From Bacteroidota bacterium (GTDB lineage: Bacteria; Bacteroidota; Bacteroidia; Cytophagales; Cyclobacteriaceae), in contig JAJRQT010000102.1 of NCBI GenBank assembly GCA_024280115.1, positions 1 through 50,590 on the forward strand: DNA of 50,590 nt, read 5' to 3'. The notes under the pieces were generated by a model that was not told the DNA's origin, searched no databases, and saw only the letters and a list, made by a program, of their open reading frames with translations. The translations under genes and the position numbers were made by a program. Below are positions 7,920 through 17,752 of this stretch, piece by piece (positions within the stretch are counted from its first letter, which is position 1; each line of letters opens with the position of its first letter).

Positions 7920-9257
7920 TTATCTCTTAAAAAGCAGTCTTTCTCCATTTTTAGTTTCGTTAAAGTTACCCTCTGAATAGGCCAGATGACCGGAGACAAT
8001 GGTATGAGTCACCTTTGACGAAAACTCGTAACCTTCAAAGGGAGACCAACCGCATTTATACAAAATATTCGATGCATCAACTTTCCACCTTTTATTGGGA
8101 TCAACTAATACCAGGTCAGCAAAATATCCCTCTCTGATATAGCCTCTCGATTCTATATTGAACAGGATGGCCGGGTTGTGGCACATCTTTTCCACAATAT
8201 CCTCCATAGTTATTTTGCCGGCTTTGTAAAAATCCATAGCGGCCACCAGGCTATGCTGAACCAGTGGCCCCCCTGAAGGGGCTTTAAAGTATGAATTCTG
8301 CTTTTCTTCCAGGGTATGAGGCGCATGATCTGTCGCCAGTACATCAAGTTTATTATTCAATAATCCCAACAAAAGCGCCTCCTTGTCAGAACGCTTCTTT
8401 ACAGCAGGATTCCATTTAATCAACGATTTTTTTGTTTTATAATCATCCTGATCGAACCATAGATGATGAATGCAGACTTCTCCTGTAATTCTCTTTTCTG
8501 AAAGCGGTATTGAATTATCGAATAACTCCAACTCCTCTTCTGTGGAGATATGGAGAATATGCAATTTGGTGTTATATTTTTTTGCTAAGTTGACCGCGAG
8601 GGAGGATGAAATATAGCATGCATCCCTGCTTCTGATCTCAGGGTGCAATTCAAAAGGCACCTGCTCTCCATATTTTTGTCTGAAGATTTCAGTGTTTTTG
8701 CGGATTGTAGCTTCATCTTCACAATGGGTGGCAATAAGCATATCGACCTTTGAAAAAATACCTTCTAAAGTTTTAGCATCATCAACCAACATATTGCCTG
8801 TGGATGACCCCATAAATACCTTTATTCCACATACATTTTTCTGGTTGGTTTTCAGTACTTCCTCCAGGTTATTATTGGTGGCGCCGAAGTAAAAAGAATA
8901 ATTTGCGAGGGAATTTTCAGAGGCGATTTTATATTTATCTGCAAGCAATTCCTGCGTTACCGCGTTTGGGACTGTATTTGGCATTTCCATAAAAGAAGTA
9001 ATCCCTCCTGCTACCGCGGCCCTGGATTCAGAATAAATATTACCCTTTTGGGTCAATCCCGGTTCTCTGAAATGCACCTGGTCATCAATCAATCCTGGTA
9101 TAAGGAATTGTCCTCGCGCATCAATCACCTGGTCAGCTCCCTGACCAATGAGACCGGAACCAATTTTTTCTATTCTTCCATTCTTCACAAAAACGTCTCC
9201 TTCAAAGACCTTTCCTTCATTGACTATATTTGCATTGACTATTAATATCGAGTTCAT
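7920..9257 (-). CDS. pyrC: Dihydroorotase
   Basis: A 445-residue amidohydrolase that closes carbamoyl-aspartate to dihydroorotate in pyrimidine synthesis. Class I features are visible: DDQVHFREPG (59-68), MPNT (92-95), the carboxylated-lysine site GIKVFMGSSTG (Lys146), ATHCED (His178), LHILHIST (His236), and ATDHAPH (Asp310). Oddly, the first His of the metal-binding HxH motif is Gln60 (QVH). I believe this substitution recurs in some Bacteroidota dihydroorotases but cannot verify that here. The C-terminal GYIREGYFADLVLVDP block is typical of the amidohydrolase fold. The gene is single; the divergent intergenic region 9258-9422 separates it from the helicase. Confidence 0.92.
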   Translation of the reverse strand: MNSILIVNANIVNEGKVFEGDVFVKNGRIEKIGSGLIGQGADQVIDARGQFLIPGLIDDQVHFREPGLTQKGNIYSESRAAVAGGITSFMEMPNTVPNAVTQELLADKYKIASENSLANYSFYFGATNNNLEEVLKTNQKNVCGIKVFMGSSTGNMLVDDAKTLEGIFSKVDMLIATHCEDEATIRKNTEIFRQKYGEQVPFELHPEIRSRDACYISSSLAVNLAKKYNTKLHILHISTEEELELFDNSIPLSEKRITGEVCIHHLWFDQDDYKTKKSLIKWNPAVKKRSDKEALLLGLLNNKLDVLATDHAPHTLEEKQNSYFKAPSGGPLVQHSLVAAMDFYKAGKITMEDIVEKMCHNPAILFNIESRGYIREGYFADLVLVDPNKRWKVDASNILYKCGWSPFEGYEFSSKVTHTIVSGHLAYSEGNFNETKNGERLLFKR

Positions 9258-9422
9258 ATTCTAATACGGTTTTCGCTGCATTAATTTATAAATAAGGAAT
9301 TACTATTATATGATCATAAATTATCAATCTATATTTAGTTTTACATTTTATTAACTAAAGTGTGTGATTTACTTGTTTGTTAAATACACGGATAATTTAC
9401 TACCAGCCAAATTAATTGTTTT

Positions 9423-10727
9423 ATGGCCAATAAAATAGATCATTTTGAAGATTTTAAACTGAACAGGCAACTGCTCAACGCCATTGAAGACGCGGGCTAT
9501 AAGCAACCGACTCCAATTCAGCAAAAATCTATTCCCACTATATTGGGAGGAAATGATCTGATTGGTATCGCCCAAACCGGTACAGGGAAAACAGCCGCGT
9601 ATCTTTTACCTCTGCTTTTTAAAGTAAAATATGCGCAAGGTCAAAATCCAAGGGCGTTGATCCTTGCCCCTGGAAAAGAGCTCACCATTCAGATTTTTGA
9701 CAATTTGATGGAATTGTCGAAATACTGTGGCACGAGAAATGTCTGTCTTTACGGAGGCATCGGGCCAAAAACTCAAATTGAACAGATTGAATCAGGTGTG
9801 GATATTATTGTATCGACTCCGGGGCGTTTTTTAGAATTATATAGAAAAGGAATATTGTTCACAAAGGAAATTAAAACTTTTGTGCTTGATGAAGCAGACA
9901 AAATGATGGATATGGGCTTTGCTCCTCAAATCCGGGAAATTTTTGAGAAAATTCCCAGGAAACGACAGAACCTTCTTTTCTCCGCCACTTTCCCCGAAAA
10001 GGTTCAATCATTTGCGGATGAATTTTTAGAATTTCCTCAAAAAATTGCAGTAACTCCACAAAGTACGGCTGCCGAAACAGTCACTCATTTTTATTATAAA
10101 GCCCCTAATTTAAAGACTAAAATAAATTTGCTTTCACACTTGCTAAACGATGATTCGTTAAACAAGGTAATTGTATTTACCCGTACGAAAGAAATTGCCA
10201 ATAATGTATTTAAGTTTTTAGATAGAAAGCTGAATGATGATGTGCGTGTAATCCATGGGAATAAAGGTCAGAATAGCAGGATTAATGCATTTAATGATTT
10301 CAGGGAGGGAAAGATAAGGGTGCTGGTCACAACTGATGTTTCTGCGCGTGGTCTTGACATCGACATGGTAAGCCATGTGATTAATTTTGATGTTCCGAGA
10401 GCTTATGAAGAATATGTACATCGGATAGGCAGGACGGGCAGGGCAGAAAACAGCGGGATAGCGCTTTCATTTGTGAACGAAGTCGAAGAGATTCATCTGA
10501 GAGAAATAGAAAAGTTAATAGGTGAACAAATAGATCAAAAATTACTCCCTGAAGATGTTGAGATTGCATCGACCAGTAAAAAGGAAATTCAGGAAATTGC
10601 CATTGAAATCGACAAGATTAAAAGAGCCAAAAACCCGGAATTCAAAGGAGCATTTCATGAAAAGAAAAGGAAGTTTAAACCCGAAAAATTCAACAAGCCT
10701 GAAAAAAGACGAAAAAGAAGGAGGTGA
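9423..10727 (+). CDS. DEAD-box ATP-dependent RNA helicase (RhlE-like)
   Basis: A 434-residue RNA helicase. Motifs in order: Q-motif (GYKQPTPIQQKSIP, 26-38), Walker A (AQTGTGKT, 50-57), motif Ia as APGKEL instead of the common PTREL (82-87), STPGR (131-135), DEAD (156-159), SAT (187-189), then the second RecA domain with VTTDVSARGLDID and HRIGRTGRA. After about residue 400 comes a short Lys/Arg-rich tail (KKRKFKPEKFNKPEKRRKR) typical of RNA-binding DEAD-box proteins. Roles in ribosome assembly or cold-stage RNA remodelling are usual for the family, but the exact target cannot be read from sequence. It is a single gene in the plus direction. Confidence 0.94.
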   Translation: MANKIDHFEDFKLNRQLLNAIEDAGYKQPTPIQQKSIPTILGGNDLIGIAQTGTGKTAAYLLPLLFKVKYAQGQNPRALILAPGKELTIQIFDNLMELSKYCGTRNVCLYGGIGPKTQIEQIESGVDIIVSTPGRFLELYRKGILFTKEIKTFVLDEADKMMDMGFAPQIREIFEKIPRKRQNLLFSATFPEKVQSFADEFLEFPQKIAVTPQSTAAETVTHFYYKAPNLKTKINLLSHLLNDDSLNKVIVFTRTKEIANNVFKFLDRKLNDDVRVIHGNKGQNSRINAFNDFREGKIRVLVTTDVSARGLDIDMVSHVINFDVPRAYEEYVHRIGRTGRAENSGIALSFVNEVEEIHLREIEKLIGEQIDQKLLPEDVEIASTSKKEIQEIAIEIDKIKRAKNPEFKGAFHEKKRKFKPEKFNKPEKRRKRRR

Positions 10728-10746
10728 ATAATATTTGTCCATCAAC

Positions 10747-10754
10747 TATATTTG
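10747..10754 (+). promoter_or_regulatory. Putative -7 box upstream of the 10819 lipoprotein
   Basis: TATATTTG is a perfect TAnnTTTG, 64 bases upstream of the ATG. A TTTG lies only 9 bases before it, too close for a normal -33 element, so the call is weak. Confidence 0.35.
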
Positions 10755-10818
10755 CTTTTTTTTAGTAATAGTATCCTCAACTGAACCATATAAAAAATTT
10801 GTTGACAACCTATAGAAA

Positions 10819-11412
10819 ATGAATAAACTCTTATTAATAATATTAATTGGTCTGACTCTGTTCAGCTGCAATGAGAAAGAGAAGAAGGCAGTCAGTCAGA
10901 GAACCTTTGTTCAGAAATCTAAAGCTGCGCTAATTGACTCAAGTTTGACTGTGAATCAAGAAATACCTAAATCGAATCAAACCGTTGAACGATACTTCCC
11001 AGAAGAAAAAGAGATGAAGCGTATTGATACAATTATTTCTGAAATGAATTTGAAAATTACAATCATTGACAAAGCTCTTGACTCCTATGTTACTAATGAA
11101 TTTGAAAATGGAGGAATCAAATATATTGACAAGTACCGAGACAGTGAAAAACGATTAATTATAAAATTAGCAGATGAAGTTGTTATTGACACCATATTCA
11201 GAAAAGAAGATTTTGTAGATTATGCAGGACAAGACTTTCTTGAAATTGCCAATTTACACGGCTATTGGTTCAATAAAACTGACAATCCAACAATTGAATT
11301 TTTCGGAGTCATTAATAAACCAGAGACAGATTGGTCATATGCTTTCTATCATTACTTCGACTTAAATACGAAGAATTTTAAAATAGAGGAACATGTTGAA
11401 GAAGGAATATAA
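10819..11412 (+). CDS. Unknown lipoprotein
   Basis: A 197-residue predicted lipoprotein. The signal stretch (LLLIILIGLTLFSC) ends in a lipobox Cys at residue 17, followed by a charged linker. The middle and C-terminal part (about 70-190) alternates beta-like segments (KITIIDKALDSYVTNEF, KRLIIKLADEVVIDT, LEIANLHGYWFNKTDNP) and ends in an acidic tail. I do not recognise it with certainty; it resembles small DUF4738-type lipoproteins of Bacteroidota in size and layout, a weak suggestion. A tiny membrane-protein ORF overlaps its 3' end. Confidence 0.7.
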   Translation: MNKLLLIILIGLTLFSCNEKEKKAVSQRTFVQKSKAALIDSSLTVNQEIPKSNQTVERYFPEEKEMKRIDTIISEMNLKITIIDKALDSYVTNEFENGGIKYIDKYRDSEKRLIIKLADEVVIDTIFRKEDFVDYAGQDFLEIANLHGYWFNKTDNPTIEFFGVINKPETDWSYAFYHYFDLNTKNFKIEEHVEEGI

Positions 11413-11542
11413 AAAGGCATCACACAAGTGGTTTAAGTTAGCCTTTAAACCAACAATGATCATATTGGGATTAGGCGCTATTTCCATTGTATTGGCTATG
11501 AATAATCTTCAAAATATTCATTGGCAATTGAATAAAACATAG
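11393..11542 (+). CDS. Small single-span membrane protein (49 aa)
   Basis: An ATG at 11393 opens a 49-codon frame ending at TAG 11540-11542. The peptide has a Lys-rich N-terminus (MLKKEYKKASHKWFKLAFK) and one hydrophobic span (TMIILGLGAISIVLAM), giving a positive-inside single-pass topology. AGAGGA sits directly upstream, though with only two bases of spacing to the ATG (five to a TTG at 11396). It overlaps the upstream lipoprotein gene by 20 bases in another frame, which is compatible with translational coupling. No homologue is recognised. Confidence 0.45.
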   Translation: MLKKEYKKASHKWFKLAFKPTMIILGLGAISIVLAMNNLQNIHWQLNKT

Positions 11543-11677
11543 GCGTAAAATCTGCATTTACATAAAATTCGAACTATTATTTTCCAAAACTCTATAAACA
11601 CAAAATCTGGTATAAAATGCGTCTTTAATCGCTATCATTTTTTTAGAATTTCAACAAATTATCTCCTCAATAAATCA

Positions 11678-11685
11678 TACCTTTG
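11678..11685 (+). promoter_or_regulatory. Putative -7 box of gcvP
   Basis: TACCTTTG is a perfect TAnnTTTG, 43 bases before the gcvP start. I looked for a glycine riboswitch in the 186 bases upstream and saw no such structure. Confidence 0.55.
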
Positions 11686-11728
11686 CCGCTTAATTTTAAC
11701 AAGTCGTTCATTAGTATTTTTAAGCAAT

Positions 11729-14644
11729 ATGAGAGGAAATCTGAAACCACAGGATATTTTTGAGTATAGACATCACGGTAAATTTGATGCATCCACAAAA
11801 ATTAAACTTCAGAAGATCGGCGTCACTTCAGTTGATGAATTAATAGATCAAACCGTACCAAAATCCATACGATTAAAAGATCCCGTTAAATTGCCGGAGC
11901 CACTCACAGAACATGCTTTTCTCGGAGAAATAAGAGCACTCGCCTCTAAGAATAAAATATTCAGATCATTGATTGGACAAGGTTACTATGACACCAAAAC
12001 GCCAACGGTGATTCAGCGAAATATTTTGGAAAATCCGGGATGGTACACTGCTTATACTCCGTACCAGGCTGAAATTGCCCAGGGACGTCTTGAGGCATTA
12101 ATCAACTTCCAGACCATGGTCACAGACCTTACCGGGATGGAAATTGCAAATGCCTCTCTACTCGATGAAGGTACTGCCGCCGCTGAGGCCATGTCGATGC
12201 TCGCCGGGCTCAGGAAAGGCCCTAAAAAATCTGCCAATAAGTTTTTTGTCGATAAAGCTGTTTTTGATCAAACCATAGAAATTCTGCAAACAAGGTCGAA
12301 TCCTGCAGGAATTGAACTTGTCGTTGGAGATTACAATACATTGGATTTGTCAGACCCCGGTTTATATGGTGTTCTGATACAATATCCCAACAAGTACGGT
12401 GTAGCCAATGATTACGAAGCATTTTTTAAGCAGGCAAAAGAGCATAATATTTCCATAGCAGTTGCAGCCGACCTATTAAGTCTTGCCCTTCTTACACCTC
12501 CGGGTGAAATTGGCGCTGATGTCGTGATCGGAACTACTCAGAGATTTGGAGTCCCCTTAGGATACGGTGGCCCACATGCTGCTTATATGGCGACTTTAGA
12601 TAAATATAAAAGGCAGCTCCCGGGAAGAATCATTGGAAGTTCCATTGATAAGGAAGGCGATCCCGGATACAGAATGGCGCTTCAAACGAGAGAGCAACAT
12701 ATTCGCAGAGAAAAAGCCACCAGCAATATATGTACAGCGCAAGTGCTGCTCGCAGTATTGGCCGGGATGTATGCGGTTTATCATGGATCTGAAGGCATTC
12801 AAAGAATTGCCACAAAAATTCATCTATTGGCAAAGTCTTTAAAAGTTTCATTGTCGAAACTTGGATTTGAGGTTTCTGACAGCCCATTTTTTGATACCAT
12901 CAAATTGTCTGTTACAGCAGCGGATAAAAATCAAATCAGAAAGAATGCAGAAAAGCGCCATTTCAATTTTCATTACTTTTTCGATGAAACAATCCTGATT
13001 TCCCTTGACGAAATTTGTGAGATTGCAGACGTTTTGGAAATAATTAAAATTTTCTCAGAAGTAGCAGGGAAGCAATTAGATCCACCGGAAATTGAATCCA
13101 TTTTGGATACTGTAGAAATAAATTATCCGGATACCATATGGAGAAAAAGTGATTTCCTGACACATGAGGTATTCAACAAGTACCACACAGAGCATGAGTT
13201 GCTGAGGTATATTAAAAAGCTGGAAAACAAAGATCTTTCGCTGGTTCACTCGATGATATCTCTTGGATCGTGCACTATGAAATTGAATGCAACGACGGAA
13301 ATGATTCCAATCACATGGCCTGAATTTGGGAGTATTCACCCATTTGCACCAAGAGACCAGGTGGATGGATATTTTACGCTTTTTGAAGAGTTGGAATCTT
13401 ATTTATCTGAAATCACCGGTTTTTCAGCAACTTCTTTGCAACCTAATTCCGGGGCACAGGGTGAGTTTGCCGGGCTGATGGTGATTAAATCTTATTTTAA
13501 AAATATTGGCCAGGAGCACAGGAACATTACCTTAATTCCATCATCTGCTCATGGCACCAATCCCGCAAGCGCAGTAATGGCGGGGACCAAAGTTGTCATT
13601 GTAGCATGCGATGAACAGGGTAATATTGATATAGAAGACCTTAAACTAAAAGCTGAAGAATACAAGGATAATCTTGCTGCATTAATGGTCACTTACCCTT
13701 CCACTCATGGAGTATTCGAGGAGGGTATCATGGAAATATGTCAAATAATCCATGAAAATGGAGGCCAGGTGTATATGGACGGTGCAAACATGAATGCCCA
13801 GGTTGGGTTGACCAGCCCTGCAAATATTGGTGCTGATGTTTGCCACCTCAATCTTCATAAAACATTTTCAATTCCTCACGGTGGCGGCGGACCGGGTGTT
13901 GGGCCAATTTGTGTCGCTGATCATCTGGCAGATTTTCTACCCGGTAATTCGTTTACTGATGGTGACAATAAAAATAGCATGAGCGCTGTATCATCTTCAC
14001 TTTATGGAAGCGCTGGAGTTTTGCCAATTTCTTATGCATATATAAGGTTGATGGGGGCCGAGGGGCTTACCAACGCTACAAAAAATGCCATCCTGAATGC
14101 GAATTATATTAAAGCCAGTCTTGAGGATTATTACCCTGTATTGTATTCAGGATCCCAGGGAAGATGCGCACATGAAATGATCCTTGATTGCAGAGAGTTT
14201 AAAAAAGCCGGTGTTGAAGTTGAAGACATCGCCAAACGGCTGATGGATTACGGTTTCCATGCACCAACAGTTTCATTCCCGGTGGCGGGTACATTGATGG
14301 TAGAGCCCACCGAAAGCGAGTCGTTGGAAGAGCTCGACAGATTTTGCGAGGCAATGATTTCTATCAGAAATGAGATTCGGGAAATTGAAGAGGGCATTGA
14401 AGATTCACAAAATAATGTCTTGAAAAATGCCCCTCATACTTTGACGGTGGCTACTGCCGAAAAATGGGAGCTCCCATATAGCAGAAAAAAGGCAGTTTAT
14501 CCACTACCATATGTTGCACAAAACAAATTCTGGCCGGCTGTTGGAAGAATAGACAACGCTTATGGTGACAGAAACCTGATGTGTAATTGCTTGCCTATAG
14601 AGGCTTTCAAAGAAGAGGAAATTGAAATGTCAAAACCGCTTTAA
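11729..14644 (+). CDS. gcvP: Glycine dehydrogenase (decarboxylating), P-protein
   Basis: The P-protein of the glycine cleavage system, 971 residues, the single-chain type with both halves fused (E. coli GcvP is 957). It decarboxylates glycine with PLP and passes the aminomethyl group to the H-protein lipoyl arm. The PLP lysine is Lys711 in [17 protein letters not shown]-terminal half landmarks: GQGYYDT (about 88), [20 protein letters not shown], and [13 protein letters not shown]-terminal half: [36 protein letters not shown]. gcvT is 15 kb away and gcvH is not in the window, so the system is split. It converges on the next gene with overlapping stop codons. Confidence 0.97.
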   Translation: MRGNLKPQDIFEYRHHGKFDASTKIKLQKIGVTSVDELIDQTVPKSIRLKDPVKLPEPLTEHAFLGEIRALASKNKIFRSLIGQGYYDTKTPTVIQRNILENPGWYTAYTPYQAEIAQGRLEALINFQTMVTDLTGMEIANASLLDEGTAAAEAMSMLAGLRKGPKKSANKFFVDKAVFDQTIEILQTRSNPAGIELVVGDYNTLDLSDPGLYGVLIQYPNKYGVANDYEAFFKQAKEHNISIAVAADLLSLALLTPPGEIGADVVIGTTQRFGVPLGYGGPHAAYMATLDKYKRQLPGRIIGSSIDKEGDPGYRMALQTREQHIRREKATSNICTAQVLLAVLAGMYAVYHGSEGIQRIATKIHLLAKSLKVSLSKLGFEVSDSPFFDTIKLSVTAADKNQIRKNAEKRHFNFHYFFDETILISLDEICEIADVLEIIKIFSEVAGKQLDPPEIESILDTVEINYPDTIWRKSDFLTHEVFNKYHTEHELLRYIKKLENKDLSLVHSMISLGSCTMKLNATTEMIPITWPEFGSIHPFAPRDQVDGYFTLFEELESYLSEITGFSATSLQPNSGAQGEFAGLMVIKSYFKNIGQEHRNITLIPSSAHGTNPASAVMAGTKVVIVACDEQGNIDIEDLKLKAEEYKDNLAALMVTYPSTHGVFEEGIMEICQIIHENGGQVYMDGANMNAQVGLTSPANIGADVCHLNLHKTFSIPHGGGGPGVGPICVADHLADFLPGNSFTDGDNKNSMSAVSSSLYGSAGVLPISYAYIRLMGAEGLTNATKNAILNANYIKASLEDYYPVLYSGSQGRCAHEMILDCREFKKAGVEVEDIAKRLMDYGFHAPTVSFPVAGTLMVEPTESESLEELDRFCEAMISIRNEIREIEEGIEDSQNNVLKNAPHTLTVATAEKWELPYSRKKAVYPLPYVAQNKFWPAVGRIDNAYGDRNLMCNCLPIEAFKEEEIEMSKPL

Positions 14645-16077
14645 CCGGGATTTTGACTATTTGATTTTATTTCGATCTGTTTATCAATAAACTCTTCAAT
14701 CTGCTCTACATCTAGCTTTTTAGCAATGATTCTTTTCTGATTGTCCAGGATGTACAGTTGGGGTGTTGATTCAATATTATATTCATATCTGAAATTCGAT
14801 CTCACATTCGGATCGGCTAGGTTAATCCAATTCAAATCCTGTTCTTTTATATATTTTTTCCATTTATCCACATCCTTTTTAATGTTCGCAGCAATGACCT
14901 CCACACCCTTATTTTTCAGGCTTTTGTTATACAACTCCCTGAGCACAGGGGTTTTCTTCTTACAATGTCCACAGTCAGGATCATAAAAGTATAAAACCAC
15001 AAAATCGGATTTTAACGAATAAAGTGACACTGGTTTCAGTAATGTATCTAACAATACCATCTTAGGTGCCTGCTTTCCAATGAGGTTGGGTTTCATTCGG
15101 CTGACTCTGTCTGATATTTTTGCCATTAATGTAGAATCAGCCCAGACGGCATCACCTGATAAATAATAGCTTTCTGAGAGATCTACAAAAACCGCATCCA
15201 TACCCATAATCTTCGATGTCTCGTATTTATACGTAATGTTTACCACACAATATCTGAAAACTTCATCGTTTGCCTTGGCTTTTTCGATGATTGTATGTGC
15301 TGAAGAAATAACGGAATCAGGATGCTTCACAGTCAGCTTTTCAAGGTACTCTTCAATTTTACTATAAAAATTAGGTGTGCGCAGCATTTTAGAATCTGAA
15401 AAATCGATGTTGTCAAAGAAATGTGCTTTATAATATTTATAACTAAAATCGGGATCCAGATCTTTCCCGTTTTCATCTTTTGGAGGTTCGGGCACTTCTA
15501 TGTTAATTGTTGATTTAATGAACTTTACAGCAAAAGTTTCAGGGTGTTTTTTTATAATCCCGTCCCTGAAAGCCTTTACTTCGGCATCCACATCTTTCAA
15601 TTGAGCTGTGATTTTATCCTTCTCCTCCGGGCTTTCTGTATTTTTCCGTTGTTCGTTTAACTGACCGGCAAGTTTCTGTTTTTCTCTCATAAATCGCTGG
15701 AAACTAAAAAACACTTCATTCTCAAGTGTCCCCTCAGTTTTCATGTGGTTTATATAATCCAGCGTATCAGTTTCAATGCTAAATTTGGGTTCCGCAACGA
15801 TCAGATCGAAGTAGAGATTTTTAGGGCTATAAATAAAATACAGTCCCCCGTCTAATGGCTTGGAACCTTCGAAGATAAATTTTCCTTCACTGTTAATTTC
15901 CGCCGTGTCAGCTAAATACTTTTTATCTCCATACGGATAACCGAGATAACAAATATCACCCTTGAATTTATCAATTTTAACTTCTATCCGGTAAGCGTTG
16001 TCACCGTTCTCAGCAAAATTTACTGTACTGATAAATAGAAAAAATAAGGAGAACCCCTTAACAATACTAGAACACAT
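14641..16077 (-). CDS. TlpA-type thioredoxin-like protein with DUF4369/DUF5106-like N-region
   Basis: A 478-residue exported thiol-disulphide protein. A signal peptide lies at about 5-24. Residues about 28-110 form a DUF4369-like beta domain ([26 protein letters not shown]), residues 120-330 a helical DUF5106-like region, and residues about 335-470 a thioredoxin fold with the redox site CGHC (Cys369, Cys372) and the cis-Pro loop STPQLYIL. Such proteins in Bacteroidota keep periplasmic thiols reduced or help cytochrome/redox maturation; the target here is unknown. The stop codon overlaps the stop of the convergent gcvP (bases TTAA shared), leaving no room for a terminator between them. The upstream NfeD gene is 91 bases away in the same direction. 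Confidence 0.85.
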   Translation of the reverse strand: MCSSIVKGFSLFFLFISTVNFAENGDNAYRIEVKIDKFKGDICYLGYPYGDKKYLADTAEINSEGKFIFEGSKPLDGGLYFIYSPKNLYFDLIVAEPKFSIETDTLDYINHMKTEGTLENEVFFSFQRFMREKQKLAGQLNEQRKNTESPEEKDKITAQLKDVDAEVKAFRDGIIKKHPETFAVKFIKSTINIEVPEPPKDENGKDLDPDFSYKYYKAHFFDNIDFSDSKMLRTPNFYSKIEEYLEKLTVKHPDSVISSAHTIIEKAKANDEVFRYCVVNITYKYETSKIMGMDAVFVDLSESYYLSGDAVWADSTLMAKISDRVSRMKPNLIGKQAPKMVLLDTLLKPVSLYSLKSDFVVLYFYDPDCGHCKKKTPVLRELYNKSLKNKGVEVIAANIKKDVDKWKKYIKEQDLNWINLADPNVRSNFRYEYNIESTPQLYILDNQKRIIAKKLDVEQIEEFIDKQIEIKSNSQNPG

Positions 16078-16168
16078 TTACTCTTAATTTTAAATCCTAA
16101 TCCCGCTTAACCACAAATATCATCTCCGTCAATTATAAACTGCAACCCTTATTCCTGACATATTTAAT

Positions 16169-17524
16169 TTAAATTTCCTTTACCCTGAGAGATGTTCCGC
16201 TTTCGTCTATTACTTCGACCTTATGGTCTTTTTCAATAAACTCACCTCTTGTATAGGCATCTTTTAATTCACCATCAACTAAAATTTTACCACTCGGTCT
16301 TAAAACAGTGTAAGCTGTTCCTCTCATACCCATATAAGAATGTTGATTGAAGTTAGAGGTGTATCCCTCACTTTTCTTTTGAGTATCTTCCAGGGAAATT
16401 CTCTTGAATACCTTGGTTTGAGTCAACCGCACCCCGCCAAAAAACATCAATAAGATGGAAGCCAATAATCCCGATAAAGTTGCCACGGCAGCTTTTGTGA
16501 TATCATTTGCTTTTACAAACGTAAAATCAAAGAAATCATTGTTGAGCATTACGAGGACAAGAGCGCCGACAATAAAAAGAATACCGCTTATTCCAGCCAC
16601 TCCAAATCCGGGAATCACAAATACTTCAACAAGTAAGAGGATTACTCCAACAAAAAAAACAATGATCTCCCAATTGGCAGCAAGTCCGTTCAGATAGTAT
16701 GGTACAAAGTAAAATATTGCTGCAATAATAGAAGCTGCAATTGGGAAACCGATACCAGGGGTTTGCAATTCAAAATAAATTCCTCCGATGATCACTAATA
16801 TCAGGATACCACTAACAAAAGGATTCAGAAAAATTCTTATAATTCGCTCAGAAAGATTGAGTTCAAACTTTACAATCTCATAATTCTCAACTCCATTCCG
16901 CTCTAAAATATCTTCTACAGATTTCACTTCTGCCTCGCAAAATTTATACTTAATTGCCTCTGATGTACTGAAAGTCAATACTTTGCCTTCTTCTGTAATG
17001 CTATCAATCTCTATTGTCTGATCCACCATCGCCTCGGCTATTTGTGGGTTTCTTCCGGTGGCTTCTGCTGTTGACCTCATGATGGATCTCATATAGGATT
17101 GATACTTATCAGGCGCTGCCTCACCTGTTGCCACAACAACTGTGGCAGCTCCAATACTGGCACCCGGAGTCATGTATATACTGTCACAGGCAATCGAGAT
17201 CAATGCGCCGGCAGAGGCTGCATCCTTATTTATAAAAACCCATACCGGTTTATCAAATTCGAGCATTCTCGTCCTGATATCATCGGCGTCGTTTACAGCC
17301 CCACCATAGGTATCCATTTCCAGAATGACTATATCGGCTTCGATTTCTTTTGCGTAATCCAGCGCCAATTCAGAATACCTGTTGGTTCGAGGATCTATTT
17401 CAGAATCAATTTTCATCAGCAACACCTTCTTTTCTTCATCGTTAGAAAAAGCTGATGATGCACTTAATACACAAAAAATGAAAAGAAGACAGTACCGGAT
17501 GAAACTATTAAGGTTATAATTCAT
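16169..17524 (-). CDS. NfeD-family membrane serine protease (ClpP class)
   Basis: A 451-residue long-form NfeD protein. After a signal peptide (about 1-27) comes a ClpP-like periplasmic protease domain with the nucleophile Ser104 in DAASAGALIS and a candidate catalytic Lys140 (PDKYQSYMRS), the Ser-Lys dyad arrangement known from archaeal PH1510. Four to five membrane spans follow (about 235-380, such as FVSGILILVIIGGIYFEL), and a soluble OB-like C-terminal NfeD domain (about 385-451, GMRGTAYTVLRPSGKILVDG). These proteins sit with stomatin-type partners in many bacteria; no stomatin gene is present here. Likely role is membrane protein quality control, by family. Confidence 0.9.
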   Translation of the reverse strand: MNYNLNSFIRYCLLFIFCVLSASSAFSNDEEKKVLLMKIDSEIDPRTNRYSELALDYAKEIEADIVILEMDTYGGAVNDADDIRTRMLEFDKPVWVFINKDAASAGALISIACDSIYMTPGASIGAATVVVATGEAAPDKYQSYMRSIMRSTAEATGRNPQIAEAMVDQTIEIDSITEEGKVLTFSTSEAIKYKFCEAEVKSVEDILERNGVENYEIVKFELNLSERIIRIFLNPFVSGILILVIIGGIYFELQTPGIGFPIAASIIAAIFYFVPYYLNGLAANWEIIVFFVGVILLLVEVFVIPGFGVAGISGILFIVGALVLVMLNNDFFDFTFVKANDITKAAVATLSGLLASILLMFFGGVRLTQTKVFKRISLEDTQKKSEGYTSNFNQHSYMGMRGTAYTVLRPSGKILVDGELKDAYTRGEFIEKDHKVEVIDESGTSLRVKEI

Positions 17525-17546
17525 TATCCATATTTTAGAAATTATG

Positions 17547-17554
17547 CAAAATTA
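17547..17554 (-). promoter_or_regulatory. Putative -7 box of the NfeD gene
   Basis: On the minus strand TAATTTTG fits TAnnTTTG, 23 bases upstream of the start at 17524. No clear -33 element. Confidence 0.45.
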
Positions 17555-17707
17555 ATGGAATAATGTATTTATATGAACTTAACGTAATTTTAAATGCAAT
17601 TTGATATGCTTTTCCCATTTTCGCCATGCTTCCGGGATAATAATATAATTGTGTATTGTAAAAGAAACTATTTAATAATTTCTTAACATTAAAGTTGTAA
17701 AGTATTT

Positions 17708-17715
17708 TAGCTTTG
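17708..17715 (+). promoter_or_regulatory. Putative -7 box of the PiT-like gene
   Basis: TAGCTTTG is a perfect TAnnTTTG, 38 bases upstream of the ATG at 17753. Together with the box at 17547-17554 it makes this a divergent promoter region. Confidence 0.5.
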
Positions 17716-17752
17716 TTTTTACTTTTGATCATCTCTCTTACGAAGAAGCAAT

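Noticed and set aside
11543..11728. Glycine riboswitch upstream of gcvP
   Set aside because: No paired aptamer-like stems or linker could be seen; only a TAnnTTTG box is supported.
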